DNA of 64,000 nt from assembly GCF_000227115.2 (NCBI RefSeq), contig NC_016482.1, positions 868,001 through 932,000 of the forward strand, given 5' to 3'. How positions within the stretch are numbered: the stretch's first letter is position 1; each line of letters opens with the position of its first letter. Below are positions 1 through 10,339 of the stretch, one piece after another. A program made the translations under genes and the position numbers. The notes beneath the pieces were generated by a model. That model saw only the letters and a list, made by a program, of their open reading frames with translations. It did not search any database and was not told where the DNA came from. This DNA comes from Naumovozyma dairenensis CBS 421 (taxonomy: Eukaryota; Ascomycota; Saccharomycetes; Saccharomycetales; Saccharomycetaceae).

Positions 1-1058
1 TCCAAAAATAACCTACGAAATCATAATCTCCCGATGCAACAACAACCCGCTCGTGGACAATCACCTTCATTACTTTCTCCTGTACAAAACAAACGTCACA
101 TTAAGCAAATTAGTAATCCTAAAAAACCGTTATATGTCCCAGCTGTTCTACGGAACGTTTCAGAAACAAATATAACAAATGAAGATTTGAATTCATTATT
201 ACCATCATCATTATTACCACAACAACCATTACCACCTCCATCCACGTCAGCTTCATCTTCTTCACAAGATAAAATTATGAATAATAACAGTAAATTTAAT
301 TCACCACAACCATACATCTCTAATGATTTAATGCCACACGGTACTACAAGTGACCACCACAACTCTAACAGAAAGAATATAAACCCATTAATGACAATCA
401 CAAACGAGAACGGGATAACATTACCAACTACATCATCAAGATCCAGTATCAGATCAGCAACCTCTTCCATGATAGAATCATACAAATCAAAAGTAACATC
501 ATTCTTATTCCCTGATTCATCCATTACTAGACAAGAAGATGAACCATCACATGATCATTGGATCCCTGATTCGAAAAGATCAGAATGCTTAAAATGTCAT
601 AAAAAATTCACACTATGTGAAAGGAAACATCATTGTCGTCATTGTGGGGAAATTTTCTGTTCTGAACATTTACGTCATTGGTTATATCTGGATCATCAGG
701 CAAATTTCATAATTAGTACAAAAATAGATTTGTTTGAGAATGTCAACATGAATAACACTAATAATAATAATAACAGTAATAATGGTGGTGGGGTGCTTTG
801 TAAAGTTTGTGACTTCTGTTTGGAGAAATATGAAAATGTGTCAAATGAAAATAGTAAGATACAATTAAATGGGAATTCATCAGTTCATCATGATAACACG
901 ACGAATGAAAATGAACAACAACGAAATGGAAACGTGGCTGACAGTAATAATAGTAAACAAATTAAAAATGCAAATGAGATGAATAGTCGTAAAAAAAATT
1001 AAGAGAAGGTAGCTTTGTTGGATCTGTTCCAGCAAATTGGAATTGGAGTAGTTTTTAA
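1..1058 (+). CDS. PIB2: PIB2-like FYVE-domain protein, 3' part only, with a one-base frameshift near the end
   Basis: Pib2 is a PI3P-binding vacuolar and endosomal protein that signals glutamine sufficiency to TORC1. The frame is open at base 1, so the N-terminus lies outside the window. Visible in order: a KPLYVPAVLR motif (bases about 151-180), Ser/Asn/Pro-rich linkers, then a FYVE finger (about 550-850) with the RKHHCRHCG signature and a closing CKVCDFC pair separated by an Asn-rich insert. The literal frame stops at 1000-1002, just after an A8 run (991-998). One more A would continue as LREGSFVGSVPANWNWSSF and stop at 1058, which looks like the conserved C-terminal tail of Pib2. The gene order PIB2-MED3-CWH41 matches YGL023C-YGL025C-YGL027C. 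Family call is firm; the frameshift may be a sequencing error. Confidence 0.85.
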
Positions 1059-1404
1059 ACAAAAAACAAAAAACGAAACAAAACAAGAAATATGTATGTA
1101 TGTAATAGATGATAAGATGATCGTATCATAATATATATAAATATATAGAGATACGCTATATGTGTGCGTCAGCGTATCCGAAATATAAATGTTAATAGTA
1201 CAAGAAGTCTGCGTCTTGCTTTTTCATGAGATGTTTCTGTATTGTTTGTCTACTCTTTTAATGCACTGAGAGAAGTAGAAGACCGAATGAAACTTCCTTT
1301 CCCATAAACAAAAAATCTATAAATTTACCTTTTTTTACCTCATCTTGCAACCAATAGCATCATCTCAACTCCAGAACATTAATTGACCCATAAAAGGTTT
1401 TAGC
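1059..1404. other. intergenic, PIB2 to unrecognised gene
   Basis: Contains an A-rich stretch directly after PIB2 and a TATA-rich segment (about 1129-1150), which could serve the gene starting at 1405. No RNA gene or other coding signal seen. Confidence 0.6.
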
Positions 1405-2319
1405 ATGAACATAACTGATGAAGAAAGACAACGAAGGAGAAGAGAAAAGTTTTCAAATGCTACAACATTAAAGATTAAAAATGATTTACTAAAAGATACC
1501 TCCTTATTAAGTCGGACCACAACAGATTCAAATTCAAATATAAATTCATTAATTAATGATCCCATGACAAGATTAAACTACTTAGATCAATTGGAAGGAC
1601 TTTCTAACAGCCACAATGGTACTGATACCACCATTTCACTTGAGCATGGGTTACGGAAATTACGTGAAGTCATCATCAAGATCTATTATGAAAATTATAA
1701 AGATGGAAATTTCGTTACATTTGTGAAAAAAGTATATTTCCTAAGTTATAAGTATTTCATTTCTTCTTGCAAGATCAATGAGTTGGGAGGTACCATTTTA
1801 AGCTTTCTATACGAGCATCGTTACGAATTAGATGTCCCAAAGGAATATATCGATGTTTATCACTTCTATACATCTCATTTCCAAAAGAATTTAGGCAAAT
1901 TCATGCAAGAAATAGCGTTTAACCCAAACAGCAGCTTAGTGGGTAATGATAGGATAATAATGCGAATGGCATTAACATATGTGAAGTATAGTAGCTGCCC
2001 CAGTTTCTGGTTCCAATCGTTAGAAAGTTATTCTGAGGATTCTTTAGTTTATGAATTCCTAACTACATCTGGAATAAAAAAAAATATGCAAATACGTTGT
2101 ATTGATTTAGCAAGTAAATGCTATAATCAGCTTTCTCTTGATTTTTTCAAAGAACGATGGTTAGGTAATACTGTTTTGGATCCAGTGGGCCTTAGACAAT
2201 TAAACGATATTTATCTACTTGAAACTAGAAATAATGGTCATCAAACAATAATATTCAGAAAGAAGAATGCAACTCCCAAGGCTAAACAACGAATTCATAA
2301 TGGGATTGATAAATGTTGA
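1405..2319 (+). CDS. unrecognised protein, 304 aa
   Basis: I do not recognise this gene. It is a complete ATG-to-stop frame of 304 codons with ordinary composition for this genome. Residues 6-16 are strongly basic (DEERQRRRREK), residues about 25-75 are polar and probably disordered, and residues about 79-290 look like a mostly alpha-helical domain rich in Phe, Tyr and Leu. No signal peptide or membrane segment is evident. It contains an A9 run (2076-2084) that is in frame, unlike the runs in PIB2, ECL1 and OCH1. In S. cerevisiae nothing comparable lies between PIB2 and MED3, so it is either an ancestral gene lost there or specific to this lineage. The length and clean frame make it a probable real gene. 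Confidence 0.7.
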   Translation: MNITDEERQRRRREKFSNATTLKIKNDLLKDTSLLSRTTTDSNSNINSLINDPMTRLNYLDQLEGLSNSHNGTDTTISLEHGLRKLREVIIKIYYENYKDGNFVTFVKKVYFLSYKYFISSCKINELGGTILSFLYEHRYELDVPKEYIDVYHFYTSHFQKNLGKFMQEIAFNPNSSLVGNDRIIMRMALTYVKYSSCPSFWFQSLESYSEDSLVYEFLTTSGIKKNMQIRCIDLASKCYNQLSLDFFKERWLGNTVLDPVGLRQLNDIYLLETRNNGHQTIIFRKKNATPKAKQRIHNGIDKC

Positions 2320-2963
2320 CACATTGAACAACATGAATGCTAATCAATGAATATATGGCACTAAGGGTTTCTCCATTGTTACAGAATATCGATAATTAGA
2401 GGACTATACATCAAACTATATCATCCCTTATAGAAACTAAGTGTATATACTGTAATATCCGATTAAAACTAAAAGATACAAAAAGAAGGATCCTTCATAA
2501 AGTCCTGAAGTCAGTAATATTTGTAAGTTTCTTTCAAATGTCAATTCCCCCTTCAGTTGCTACTGTATTAGTGAGTCTTTCGATGGAACATAATCTAACA
2601 GCCGGATCGCTTCCTTTGTGTAGGACCATCAAAATGTATAAAATGGGTATTGACAAATTCTTCTTGGGTGGTAAATATTCAAAAAAATTTGATATACTCC
2701 TTTGACCATCCTCAAGGTCATACAAGCAAAACTTGGTAGTTGTTGGATGATCAATTTGCTGTCAGTTTGTTGTTACAATGGGCTAGTCAGGAATGCCTCT
2801 TGCATTTGGAGCCTATCGGATCAAAACAAACACCGTGTGCTTTGGGAATTCATTTAATTCTCTTTCATCCTCACAGTTAAATAAACAGTAATACGGTTGA
2901 GAACCAAAGAGCATTAGCCCAGTAATCCTTTTCATCACCAACCTCCAATACTCAACCAAATGT
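2320..2963. other. gene-poor stretch
   Basis: Several short broken frames in both directions, for example a 55-codon plus-strand ORF from the ATG at 2538. None is recognisable. This may be part of the decayed region described at 2964-3309. Confidence 0.4.
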
Positions 2964-3309
2964 ATGGCCTATATGGGTGATACACCACGTAACCAAACCG
3001 TCCACTATGATTATTTAAAGCCGTCATGGTTTCTTTTTTTGGACCGCTATGATCAAAACAATGGATTTATAGGATATCAATGTTTATACTGATGTTTTCT
3101 ACTCTGATGAAATGTTTTCTTGGTTACCTTAAACAGAACCATTTCTTTCATTAGTGATAGTGCCGCGAGGCAAAAATCCTAGTCGCATTGGCAAATGGGA
3201 TGATTTCGCTTACGATGCCTACAGATTCTGTTCTTTTTATTCTATATATTTTAAATATGAAGTGATAGTTCTTTCACTGGACATTTCTGGAACAAAGGAT
3301 GCATTATAA
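2964..3309 (+). pseudogene. probable decayed protein-coding remnant, family unknown
   Basis: A 42-codon frame from the ATG at 2964 to 3092 overlaps a second plus-strand frame (3073-3309) that runs about 79 codons with a single internal TAA near 3130. The translation around that stop has protein-like composition, for example DVFYSDEMFSWLP before it and GKWDDFAYDAYRFCSFY after it. One frameshift near 3073-3090 plus one nonsense codon would explain the layout. I do not recognise the family and cannot exclude chance, but composition and length argue for a relic. It lies upstream of the unrecognised gene at 3909. Confidence 0.4.
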
Positions 3310-3908
3310 ACAATAACTGTAGCTGTATTTGTACGTTGGATCTTCACTGTATACTCTTCCCGGAATAGTCTTCCGTGATCACTTAAGCGAGAAAAAGTCC
3401 GAACTCCGTCTTAGAGTCGTTGTTTTTAACCTCCTGCGCAGTTATTGTGGGTGTGTTGTGTGAATCGGAATATCTTTTGTTAGATTATCCGATCTTAATT
3501 CCTAATGTGGTAATTGTTTTATGGATTATTTGCAGGCGTTACTTTCATTAACTCTCTTTTTCCATTCTCTCCGGAGTTTGGATTGAACGATACATATTAG
3601 AGGTAAGCAACGGCATAATATAAGAGAAAGTGTCAGACAAGACTTGAATACAGTCAATGGCCTCAGTCGTTCTTTTATAGTGTTAACAATGACAGTAAGC
3701 GTCACAATAACACTTGTGTCACTAAGTTGTTAACAAAATGAATGTCAGAGGAAAATAAGAGTAATAGCAGTAAACTGGAATAGTCTAAAACTTATAACCT
3801 AGGTTTTTGACATTACACTTTTTTCTGGAAAGGAAATTCTATTTGGTGGATCCATTTAAGCATGTTTATTTTATACATATTAGAGGAAGCTAACGTTTTG
3901 TGTTTAGA
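3310..3908. other. intergenic upstream of the 3909 gene
   Basis: No frame of note. Runs such as gtgtgttgtgtg (about 3448) are low complexity. Nothing further seen. Confidence 0.5.
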
Positions 3909-4898
3909 ATGACCAGAGACCAAGAAGACGTAGGAGGGAAGGAAGTAGGCACACCATTTTTTTCCCTTCAAAAATCAACTACTCAGCAAGGGATACCCCT
4001 GAGGCGACCATTCGGGAAACGTAATATATGTCAGAGATGGGAAGTGTTGAAAGGCCTTGTTTCCGGAAGTACAAATATTACCCAAGAAGCCAATATGTTG
4101 ACAGACAATGATTGGATCATGGATGAACCATTTACTTTTGGTATCAGTAATGATTATTCCTTGGCAGTAATTTATAGAGACTATATCATGAAACATTATT
4201 TGGTAAGTCCCGAATACTTTGTCAACCACATGGGTTCAGACTTTCCCATAGATGATATTATAAGAGAAGGAAACCAACATACATTAGTTGTTGTAGGAAA
4301 TAGGCTTGAAATTCAGACTGCCTATCTTTCATGTGATATTGACGAAAAAGGTAAACATGGCTTAAATGATTGCCCTTTTTTTGTTCCCAACGTAAAGGAC
4401 CTTTTGGTTTCAATGGAAAGGGTCCAAGCCATTATATATAAAAGCGACAATTATAAAAAACTTCAAGAGATGCCTTTCTCCCCGTTCCAGAAATCTCATT
4501 CCTTTGATTTTCTTCCACCGTCACCTTACTCTGGTCTTCCAATCCAAGCAATTTTCTTTCATTGCACCGAATTGGAAGCAGAGACATATCGTGAATTATT
4601 GGTGGTTTATAGAAACCGAGTAATCCGTCAACATGACCCACCCACGGTTGAACGTGTTATGCGACTATTTTTAAATCCTCCATATGAAATCTATGTCAGG
4701 CCCTCCTTTATAACTGGCAAAGATCAAGAGAGTGCTGATGAATTTTCACATCAGGAACATTCTTCTGATGTCACGTGTGAAGAACGCAAAACATATCAAT
4801 ATTATACTGCACTGAAAGGTAAAAATTGGCTTGATATGATAAAAAGGGAAAAGGAACTTGAGGAGACTTTTCTCGATGCCTGCGGCCTAAGGCTTTAA
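3909..4898 (+). CDS. unrecognised protein, 329 aa
   Basis: I do not recognise this gene. The start is the ATG at 3909; the frame is open two codons further up, but only to a GTG. The 329-residue product has no obvious signal peptide or membrane span and no low-complexity tract, so it looks like a soluble globular protein. Distinctive segments are NDYSLAVIYRDYIMKHYLV (about residue 85), PFFVPNVKDLLVSMERVQ (about 160) and NPPYEIYVRPSFI (about 258). No catalytic motif is recognised. It sits between PIB2 and MED3, where S. cerevisiae has no conserved gene, next to a probable decayed ORF. This suggests an accessory, fast-evolving locus. Confidence 0.65.
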   Translation: MTRDQEDVGGKEVGTPFFSLQKSTTQQGIPLRRPFGKRNICQRWEVLKGLVSGSTNITQEANMLTDNDWIMDEPFTFGISNDYSLAVIYRDYIMKHYLVSPEYFVNHMGSDFPIDDIIREGNQHTLVVVGNRLEIQTAYLSCDIDEKGKHGLNDCPFFVPNVKDLLVSMERVQAIIYKSDNYKKLQEMPFSPFQKSHSFDFLPPSPYSGLPIQAIFFHCTELEAETYRELLVVYRNRVIRQHDPPTVERVMRLFLNPPYEIYVRPSFITGKDQESADEFSHQEHSSDVTCEERKTYQYYTALKGKNWLDMIKREKELEETFLDACGLRL

Positions 4899-5414
4899 AA
4901 AGCTGTGCGGACACTAGCACTCTATAAGTGCATCATTGCTAGCTTTTTTTTCTACGTGTTGTAATTACAAAGCATACAAGGTTTGACCTTATGTAAAAGG
5001 TATATATTCAGTTACTAACTATTCTTTAATAAACAAGGTAGAAGCCTATTTGTTATATAAGAGATTACTATTCTGTAAAATATGTTGTGATAACTATCAT
5101 TTGTCAGAAACTGTCTATTATTTCGTAATTCCTGTGACATTAATGGAAATCTTATCCGTAATGAAATCCACGGATAGGAGCTTATTTTCCTCAGAAATTT
5201 CATCAAAAAATATTTTAGTTGAACATTAACATTAATGGCTACAAACTTTAAAGGACCACATTAAGCTTGGTAACCTGCAATCCTGAAAGTTCCCTATAGA
5301 TCCAGTTATTCCTTGAATCTTCGAAATTGTAAGGGATCGATTATTAGCCTCTGCTCCAAGTTTTAAAGCAAACTAGAAAAAATCTGACCTAAAATTCCAT
5401 ATTTATTACGAACA
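4899..5414. other. intergenic upstream of MED3
   Basis: AT-rich, with no additional coding frame or RNA seen. A possible short hairpin (CTATAAGTGCATCATTGCTAG region, about 4920) follows the upstream gene. Confidence 0.5.
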
Positions 5415-6572
5415 ATGCAAACGTCAAGTGAATCAGAATTATCTAAACTGCTAACACCAAAGTTAACGCTCGATCAATTAGAAGATCGACTTGCCGGAGA
5501 CATCGATAATCTAGATACAACTGATCTTTCAGATGATTCGCTACCAAAACAAGTGATAGCGAATTCGTTAATAGAAACTGAAAAGTCTATTCTACCCTTA
5601 AGATTAGTTTTCAATAAACTTATACAGACGATGGCAACGCTGGATACTATGCCAGAAAAATCACAACAGGAAATGTTTTTGTCAATAAGGAATCAATTAT
5701 TGGATTTATATACAAAAATTCAAGAAATATCGACCGATTTCCAACATCTCCAACCCTTGTTTGGTACCATTGAAGAATATTCTGAGAAGAACAATACAAA
5801 AAAATTCCATATGCTAGAAACCTTAAAACCAATAGTTGAGCCTGCCCCTGCTACTGCAAAGGCCACAAAAGGCGATGCATCACATTCAAAGAAAAAATCC
5901 GTTGCCGGAACTCCTGGAAGTGTGGGGAATACACCTGTCGGTACGACACCTGGTAGTAGTACTGGTACTGTTGCTGCAAACGTTCCAGCAAATATAAATG
6001 CCAATACCACTAACACATCTACTACCAGTGCAGCAAGTACGACACAAACAACAAGCAGTACGGCAAAGAAACCAAGAAAACCAAGGCAGAATAAGAAGGC
6101 TGCAGCCAAAGCACAACAACAACAACAACAGCAGCTGCTACAACAGCAACAGCAACAGCAAATCCCAAAACAACAGGGAATCGCAACCAATCCGATGATG
6201 AATATGAATGCAATGAACGCTACTCCCATGATGAATAGTGTATCTCCTTCGAATGTGATGGGAACACCTTTAAATAATGGTATTTCTCCCATGGGAGCGG
6301 TTATGGCAGGAGGTTTCTATTCACAACCTCCAGGAAGTCAATCACAGCAGTTTGACCAACAAATGAATAATGGAGATCATAATACCAATAATAACAACTT
6401 CCAGAACATGAATAATATAACACCTGCAAATATTTTGAGCATGAACACTGTAGGAGATCCTCAATCTAGAATGGCATCTTCCTCTCAGCAATACCCTACT
6501 AATAACAACAATAACAATACGTTGGATTTGAATAATTTGGACCTAAGTAGTTTGAATATGGATTTCTTGTGA
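5415..6572 (+). CDS. PGD1: Mediator tail subunit Med3 (Pgd1/Hrs1)
   Basis: Med3 is a fungal tail-module subunit of Mediator, contacted by activators such as Gcn4 and forming a unit with Med2 and Med15 in the nucleus. The 385-aa product (397 in S. cerevisiae) has a predicted coiled N-terminal region (about residues 1-130, starting SELSKLLTPKLTLDQLEDRL), a Thr/Ser/Ala-rich linker, a basic stretch (KKPRKPRQNKKAAAKAQ, about 216-232), a glutamine tract (bases about 6115-6175), then a Met/Asn-rich region and a C-terminal end rich in Leu-Asn-Asp. The gene order with CWH41 and SCW11 matches YGL025C-YGL027C-YGL028C, except that TRP5 (YGL026C) is absent from between them. Confidence 0.9.
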   Translation: MQTSSESELSKLLTPKLTLDQLEDRLAGDIDNLDTTDLSDDSLPKQVIANSLIETEKSILPLRLVFNKLIQTMATLDTMPEKSQQEMFLSIRNQLLDLYTKIQEISTDFQHLQPLFGTIEEYSEKNNTKKFHMLETLKPIVEPAPATAKATKGDASHSKKKSVAGTPGSVGNTPVGTTPGSSTGTVAANVPANINANTTNTSTTSAASTTQTTSSTAKKPRKPRQNKKAAAKAQQQQQQQLLQQQQQQQIPKQQGIATNPMMNMNAMNATPMMNSVSPSNVMGTPLNNGISPMGAVMAGGFYSQPPGSQSQQFDQQMNNGDHNTNNNNFQNMNNITPANILSMNTVGDPQSRMASSSQQYPTNNNNNNTLDLNNLDLSSLNMDFL

Positions 6573-6573
6573 T

Positions 6574-6610
<37 letters not shown>

Positions 6611-6926
6611 CTTTATATTCTAAAATATTACATCGATTATTCAGAAACACTATATGTATGGATTATAGAACGGTAAGTTAGAGGATTCTAATCAATTTTT
6701 ACTCTGGAACTGTACTTGTTTCTCTTAACATTAAACTGCTCTTCGGACATTCTGTCACTTTTCCCGCAATTGGACATCAAAAGGAAAAATACCAAATGTC
6801 AAATTCCATTAATAATAAAACACTTTAAACTGAACATTTTTTATAGAGGCTTTAACTTCATGGAAGAATTGTCTTAAATACCTAAGGTTTAGAGATAAGA
6901 TTTATTGCAGATACCACACAGGAACC
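6573..6926. other. intergenic MED3-CWH41 with AT microsatellite
   Basis: Begins with an alternating AT run of about 14 units (6579-6607) immediately after the MED3 stop. The rest is the CWH41 promoter; no specific site assigned. Confidence 0.6.
6579..6607. repeat. (AT)n dinucleotide microsatellite
   Basis: About 14 uninterrupted AT units, starting 6 bases after the MED3 stop codon. It probably lies in the 3' UTR and could act as the AT-rich efficiency element of the yeast poly(A) signal. Confidence 0.9.
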
Positions 6927-9362
6927 ATGGTGGGAATCAACATACTAACTTTTTGTTGGCTTTTATTCCAATCAGTTGCCGGTTCAGACGACTTTGAAAA
7001 TGATGTATATGAGAAATCAATAAATCAAACATTATTATGGGGTCCGTATAGATCAAATTGTTATTTTGGTATTACACCACGTTATATCGATGAATCTCCC
7101 TTTGTCATGGGGTTGATGTGGTTTGATAGTCATTTAACTAATGGGATATCTTCAATGAGACATTTTGTTGATGAAAATGATAGGATGAAGAAATATGGTT
7201 GGAATGCATTTGATCCAAGAATTGGTGGCGAAGAAGTTATCATTGACGAAGAAAATAATGTTAATTTGAGCTTGTCTTTTGTTAAAAGTCATGATGGATT
7301 GAACTGGGCTTTAAGAGTGAAGGGGAAACCATTGGATTTGAATAAGAAATCTACTACTTCCATTGTGTTGTACATGCAACAACAAGGTGATGCCAATACA
7401 AATGAATTATTAAAGACAAGAGACGAAGAACACTTTGTTTTAAAGGGTAAGTCTACTCAGTTGGGTAAGTATGATATCTCGATCAAAGATAATGAAGGGC
7501 GTTATTATAAGGACCCAACTTTAAAATCAATGAAAATTGCTGAGGGGGCAGATTGTTCACAAATGAGCCACTTATCATTGAATGTTCCTGACCACGAAAG
7601 TTGGAAAGCTCGTGATATATTTCAAACCATTATTGGTGATTCCATTAAAGATATCGTTCAAGAACAAGGCAGCATGGACAATTTTGATAATAGATTAACT
7701 CCAAGTTTGTATCAGATAAGAAATATTTATAACCTACCGCCAGGTAACTTCCATTATGTTCAAAAGACATTTGATCTTTCCGATACAGAGGGTTTTGAAT
7801 TTGATATGATTTTTAACAGTGCTCAATCAAAGCAAAGGATCGAATCATATAATGAGATTAGCAGTTTAATAACTTCGGCTTTGAATGAAATTAACATCAA
7901 ATTCGATAAGATTTTTACCATCGATTCTGAAGAAAAAAGAAACTTTGCTTTAGAGACATTATCTAACTTATTGGGTGGGATTGGTTATTTCCACGGTACT
8001 CAAATTATTGACAGAACTACTGTATTTGATGAAGATCAATTCCAAGAAATTAAATTGATTAATGGTAAAGAAGAAGGACCATACTCCTTATTTACTAGTG
8101 TTCCAAGTCGTAGTAAATTTCCTCGTGGGTTCTACTGGGATGAAGGTTTCCATCTGTTACAGATTATGGAATATGATCTTGATTTAGCATTTGAAATAAT
8201 GGCAAGTTGGGTTGATTTAATTGATGAAGATGGTTGGGTAGCTAGAGAAGTTATTCTTGGGGATGAGGCAAGAAGTAGAGTTCCAGCGGAATTTACAGTC
8301 CAAAGCCCGAAAATTGCAAATCCACCAACATTATTATTGGCATTCAGTGAAATGCTACAAAGGGTGACCGGTAATGTTGATAATTTTCACTGTGATGAAT
8401 CCACTGAGGATGACACAATTGGGGATTTTACACAAGATGGTAATCGACTTGAAAATAATCCCGATTTAATCAAAGAGTATGCTAGAAAAGTGTACCCCAA
8501 ATTATTGAAGCATTATAATTGGTTTAGAAGAACTCAAAAAGGTGTAATTGATGAATATTCTGATATTTTTGAGGAAGAGGGTATTTGGGATTCTATCCAT
8601 AAGGATGAGGTTTTCAAGTGGGTAGGACGCACCGCTACTCATTGTTTACCAAGTGGTCTAGATGATTATCCAAGGGCTCCAACTCCAGATATAGCTGAAT
8701 TACATGTCGATGCCCTTTCTTGGGTTGGTATAATGACAAGGTCGATGAAACAAATTGCAAATATCTTGAATCAAGAAAATGATGAAAAATTATACGCTCA
8801 AATTGAATCGAACATTATTGAGAATTTAGAAACACTTCACTGGAATCCAAAGAGTGGCAGTTACTGTGATATTACTATAGACGAGGAATATGGTGATAGT
8901 CGTGAATTTATATGCCATGACGGATATATATCTCTTTTGCCATTTGCTTTAAAGTTAATACCAAAGGACTCACCCAACTTAGATAAAGTCGTTTCATTGA
9001 TAGCTGATGAAGACAAATTGTTCTCTCCATTTGGTATACTTTCGTTATCTAAACAAGATGAGTATTTTGGTAGAGGTGAAAACTACTGGAGAGGGCCGAT
9101 CTGGATGAACATTAATTATTTGGTCCTTGATGCCTTGAAATACTATTATCCTGAAATAACTTCAACACAAAAATCGAAAAGAACACCAGCCGCTAAACTA
9201 TGTAATGAATTGAGCAACAGATTAATCAAGAACGTCTATCGAGTATGGAAGCATTCAGGATATTGTTATGAGAACTATAGTCCGATAGACGGCCATGGCA
9301 TGGGGACCGAGCATTTCACAGGTTGGACTGCCTTGATTGTCAATATTCTCGGTCGTTCCTAA
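6927..9362 (+). CDS. CWH41: ER processing alpha-glucosidase I (GH63)
   Basis: Removes the terminal alpha-1,2-glucose from the Glc3Man9GlcNAc2 N-glycan soon after its transfer in the ER; needed indirectly for beta-1,6-glucan. The 811-aa protein (about 833 in S. cerevisiae) has a hydrophobic N-terminus (residues about 4-18) acting as signal or type II anchor, the GH63 N-terminal beta-sandwich opening with LLWGPYRSNCYFGITPR, and the C-terminal (alpha/alpha)6 barrel. Family landmarks include FPRGFYWDEGFHLL (about 393), HCLPSGLDDYPRAP (about 572), whose Asp pair includes the presumed general acid, and YCYENYSPIDGHG near the C-terminus, which carries the presumed base Glu. Complete, with no disruption. 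Gene order supports the call. Confidence 0.97.
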   Translation: MVGINILTFCWLLFQSVAGSDDFENDVYEKSINQTLLWGPYRSNCYFGITPRYIDESPFVMGLMWFDSHLTNGISSMRHFVDENDRMKKYGWNAFDPRIGGEEVIIDEENNVNLSLSFVKSHDGLNWALRVKGKPLDLNKKSTTSIVLYMQQQGDANTNELLKTRDEEHFVLKGKSTQLGKYDISIKDNEGRYYKDPTLKSMKIAEGADCSQMSHLSLNVPDHESWKARDIFQTIIGDSIKDIVQEQGSMDNFDNRLTPSLYQIRNIYNLPPGNFHYVQKTFDLSDTEGFEFDMIFNSAQSKQRIESYNEISSLITSALNEINIKFDKIFTIDSEEKRNFALETLSNLLGGIGYFHGTQIIDRTTVFDEDQFQEIKLINGKEEGPYSLFTSVPSRSKFPRGFYWDEGFHLLQIMEYDLDLAFEIMASWVDLIDEDGWVAREVILGDEARSRVPAEFTVQSPKIANPPTLLLAFSEMLQRVTGNVDNFHCDESTEDDTIGDFTQDGNRLENNPDLIKEYARKVYPKLLKHYNWFRRTQKGVIDEYSDIFEEEGIWDSIHKDEVFKWVGRTATHCLPSGLDDYPRAPTPDIAELHVDALSWVGIMTRSMKQIANILNQENDEKLYAQIESNIIENLETLHWNPKSGSYCDITIDEEYGDSREFICHDGYISLLPFALKLIPKDSPNLDKVVSLIADEDKLFSPFGILSLSKQDEYFGRGENYWRGPIWMNINYLVLDALKYYYPEITSTQKSKRTPAAKLCNELSNRLIKNVYRVWKHSGYCYENYSPIDGHGMGTEHFTGWTALIVNILGRS

Positions 9363-9648
9363 AAATTGTGATATATAAAGTTATTTTATAACGAAACCCA
9401 ACAGACTAATTGAGCCATGCAAAGCACATTTTTACGGTGGCACTTTAGCTTGGCAATTCATTTGTATAGTTATCTCTAGTGATAAAGCCACATTGATGAA
9501 ATATAAGTCAGCAATGATGTCTACAAAAGCATTTCTTGGCACCTGCCCGCAATCATGCAACTCTATTGTGCCTTCCTTTGTAGTTCATAAGTGGAGCTCA
9601 GCGGTATGCTCAGCGGCAGTTTTTGTTTTCATTTTTCGTTTTTGTTTA

Positions 9649-9678
9649 TGCTGGTATTTCCTTCGTCCTTATGCTGGG
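9649..9678 (-). promoter_or_regulatory. candidate Ace2/Swi5 binding sites upstream of SCW11
   Basis: ACCAGCA (complement of 9649-9655) and CCCAGCA (complement of 9672-9678) resemble the RRCCAGCR consensus. In S. cerevisiae SCW11 is a daughter-specific Ace2 target, so the pair is plausible. Short motifs 660-690 bp upstream of the ATG; moderate support only. Confidence 0.45.
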
Positions 9679-10168
9679 CATTGCGCAGTGACTTTACCCC
9701 GCGACGCGCCACAGAGGTCTCGATTCTCGAAGTGACATTTTTTGTTGATGTTTACATTTTGAAAAGCTTGAACTTACAGGCTTCATCTTCTTTGAAACAA
9801 GCTTTTCTTCTCGAGGAGTTCTGGTTGCTCTTGGAGTTCTGCCCAGCTTTCAATGGGTGAAGATGTCTGCTAATTGCGGGAGCATAACAAAATTCTATCT
9901 TGATGTACCTCCAATTTGAGAAAGTATAAACAAATCTCGATCTCAACGAGAGTATGAAGTTTGTTTGTATGTTTACATGCAATTCAATGTCGACATGGTC
10001 ATGTCTCCAAGAACCACTTTCGACCATGCACGATCGATGTTCCGAAATATCCCTGCTTTTCTCCTCGGTTCGACTACAGGTTTGTTTACATTGGCATGAC
10101 TTTTCTTTGCCAAGATAAAACTATAGAGCCAAGTTGTCTTTCGAAGGAATTGAACACCCTTCGACTGA

Positions 10169-10176
10169 TATAAATA
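10169..10176 (+). promoter_or_regulatory. TATA box of SCW11
   Basis: TATAAATA, 164 bp upstream of the SCW11 ATG. An exact TATAWAWR match at a usual yeast distance. Confidence 0.6.
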
Positions 10177-10339
10177 GTCAAGTCAGATTTGAATATTTAT
10201 CACTTTTCAATGGTTTTCTTTTTCAATATCATGTTATCCTGTTTTATAGGGATTTGATAACTATAACGAACAGTTCTTGTTATAACGATAAAGAAAAAAA
10301 TAAACGCTCACTCATTGATTCATACAGGAACTTCGCACT

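Larger units (their letters stand above)
9363..10339. other. SCW11 promoter region
   Basis: A 977-bp 5' region. It holds two Ace2/Swi5-like CCAGCA cores (reverse strand, within 9649-9655 and 9672-9678) and a TATAAATA box at 10169-10176. Overlapping short ORFs here have no protein-like character. Confidence 0.6.

Noticed and set aside
5720..6292. 190-codon minus-strand ORF rich in Cys/Val opposite MED3
   Set aside because: Shadow of the Gln/Thr/Ala repeats of MED3.
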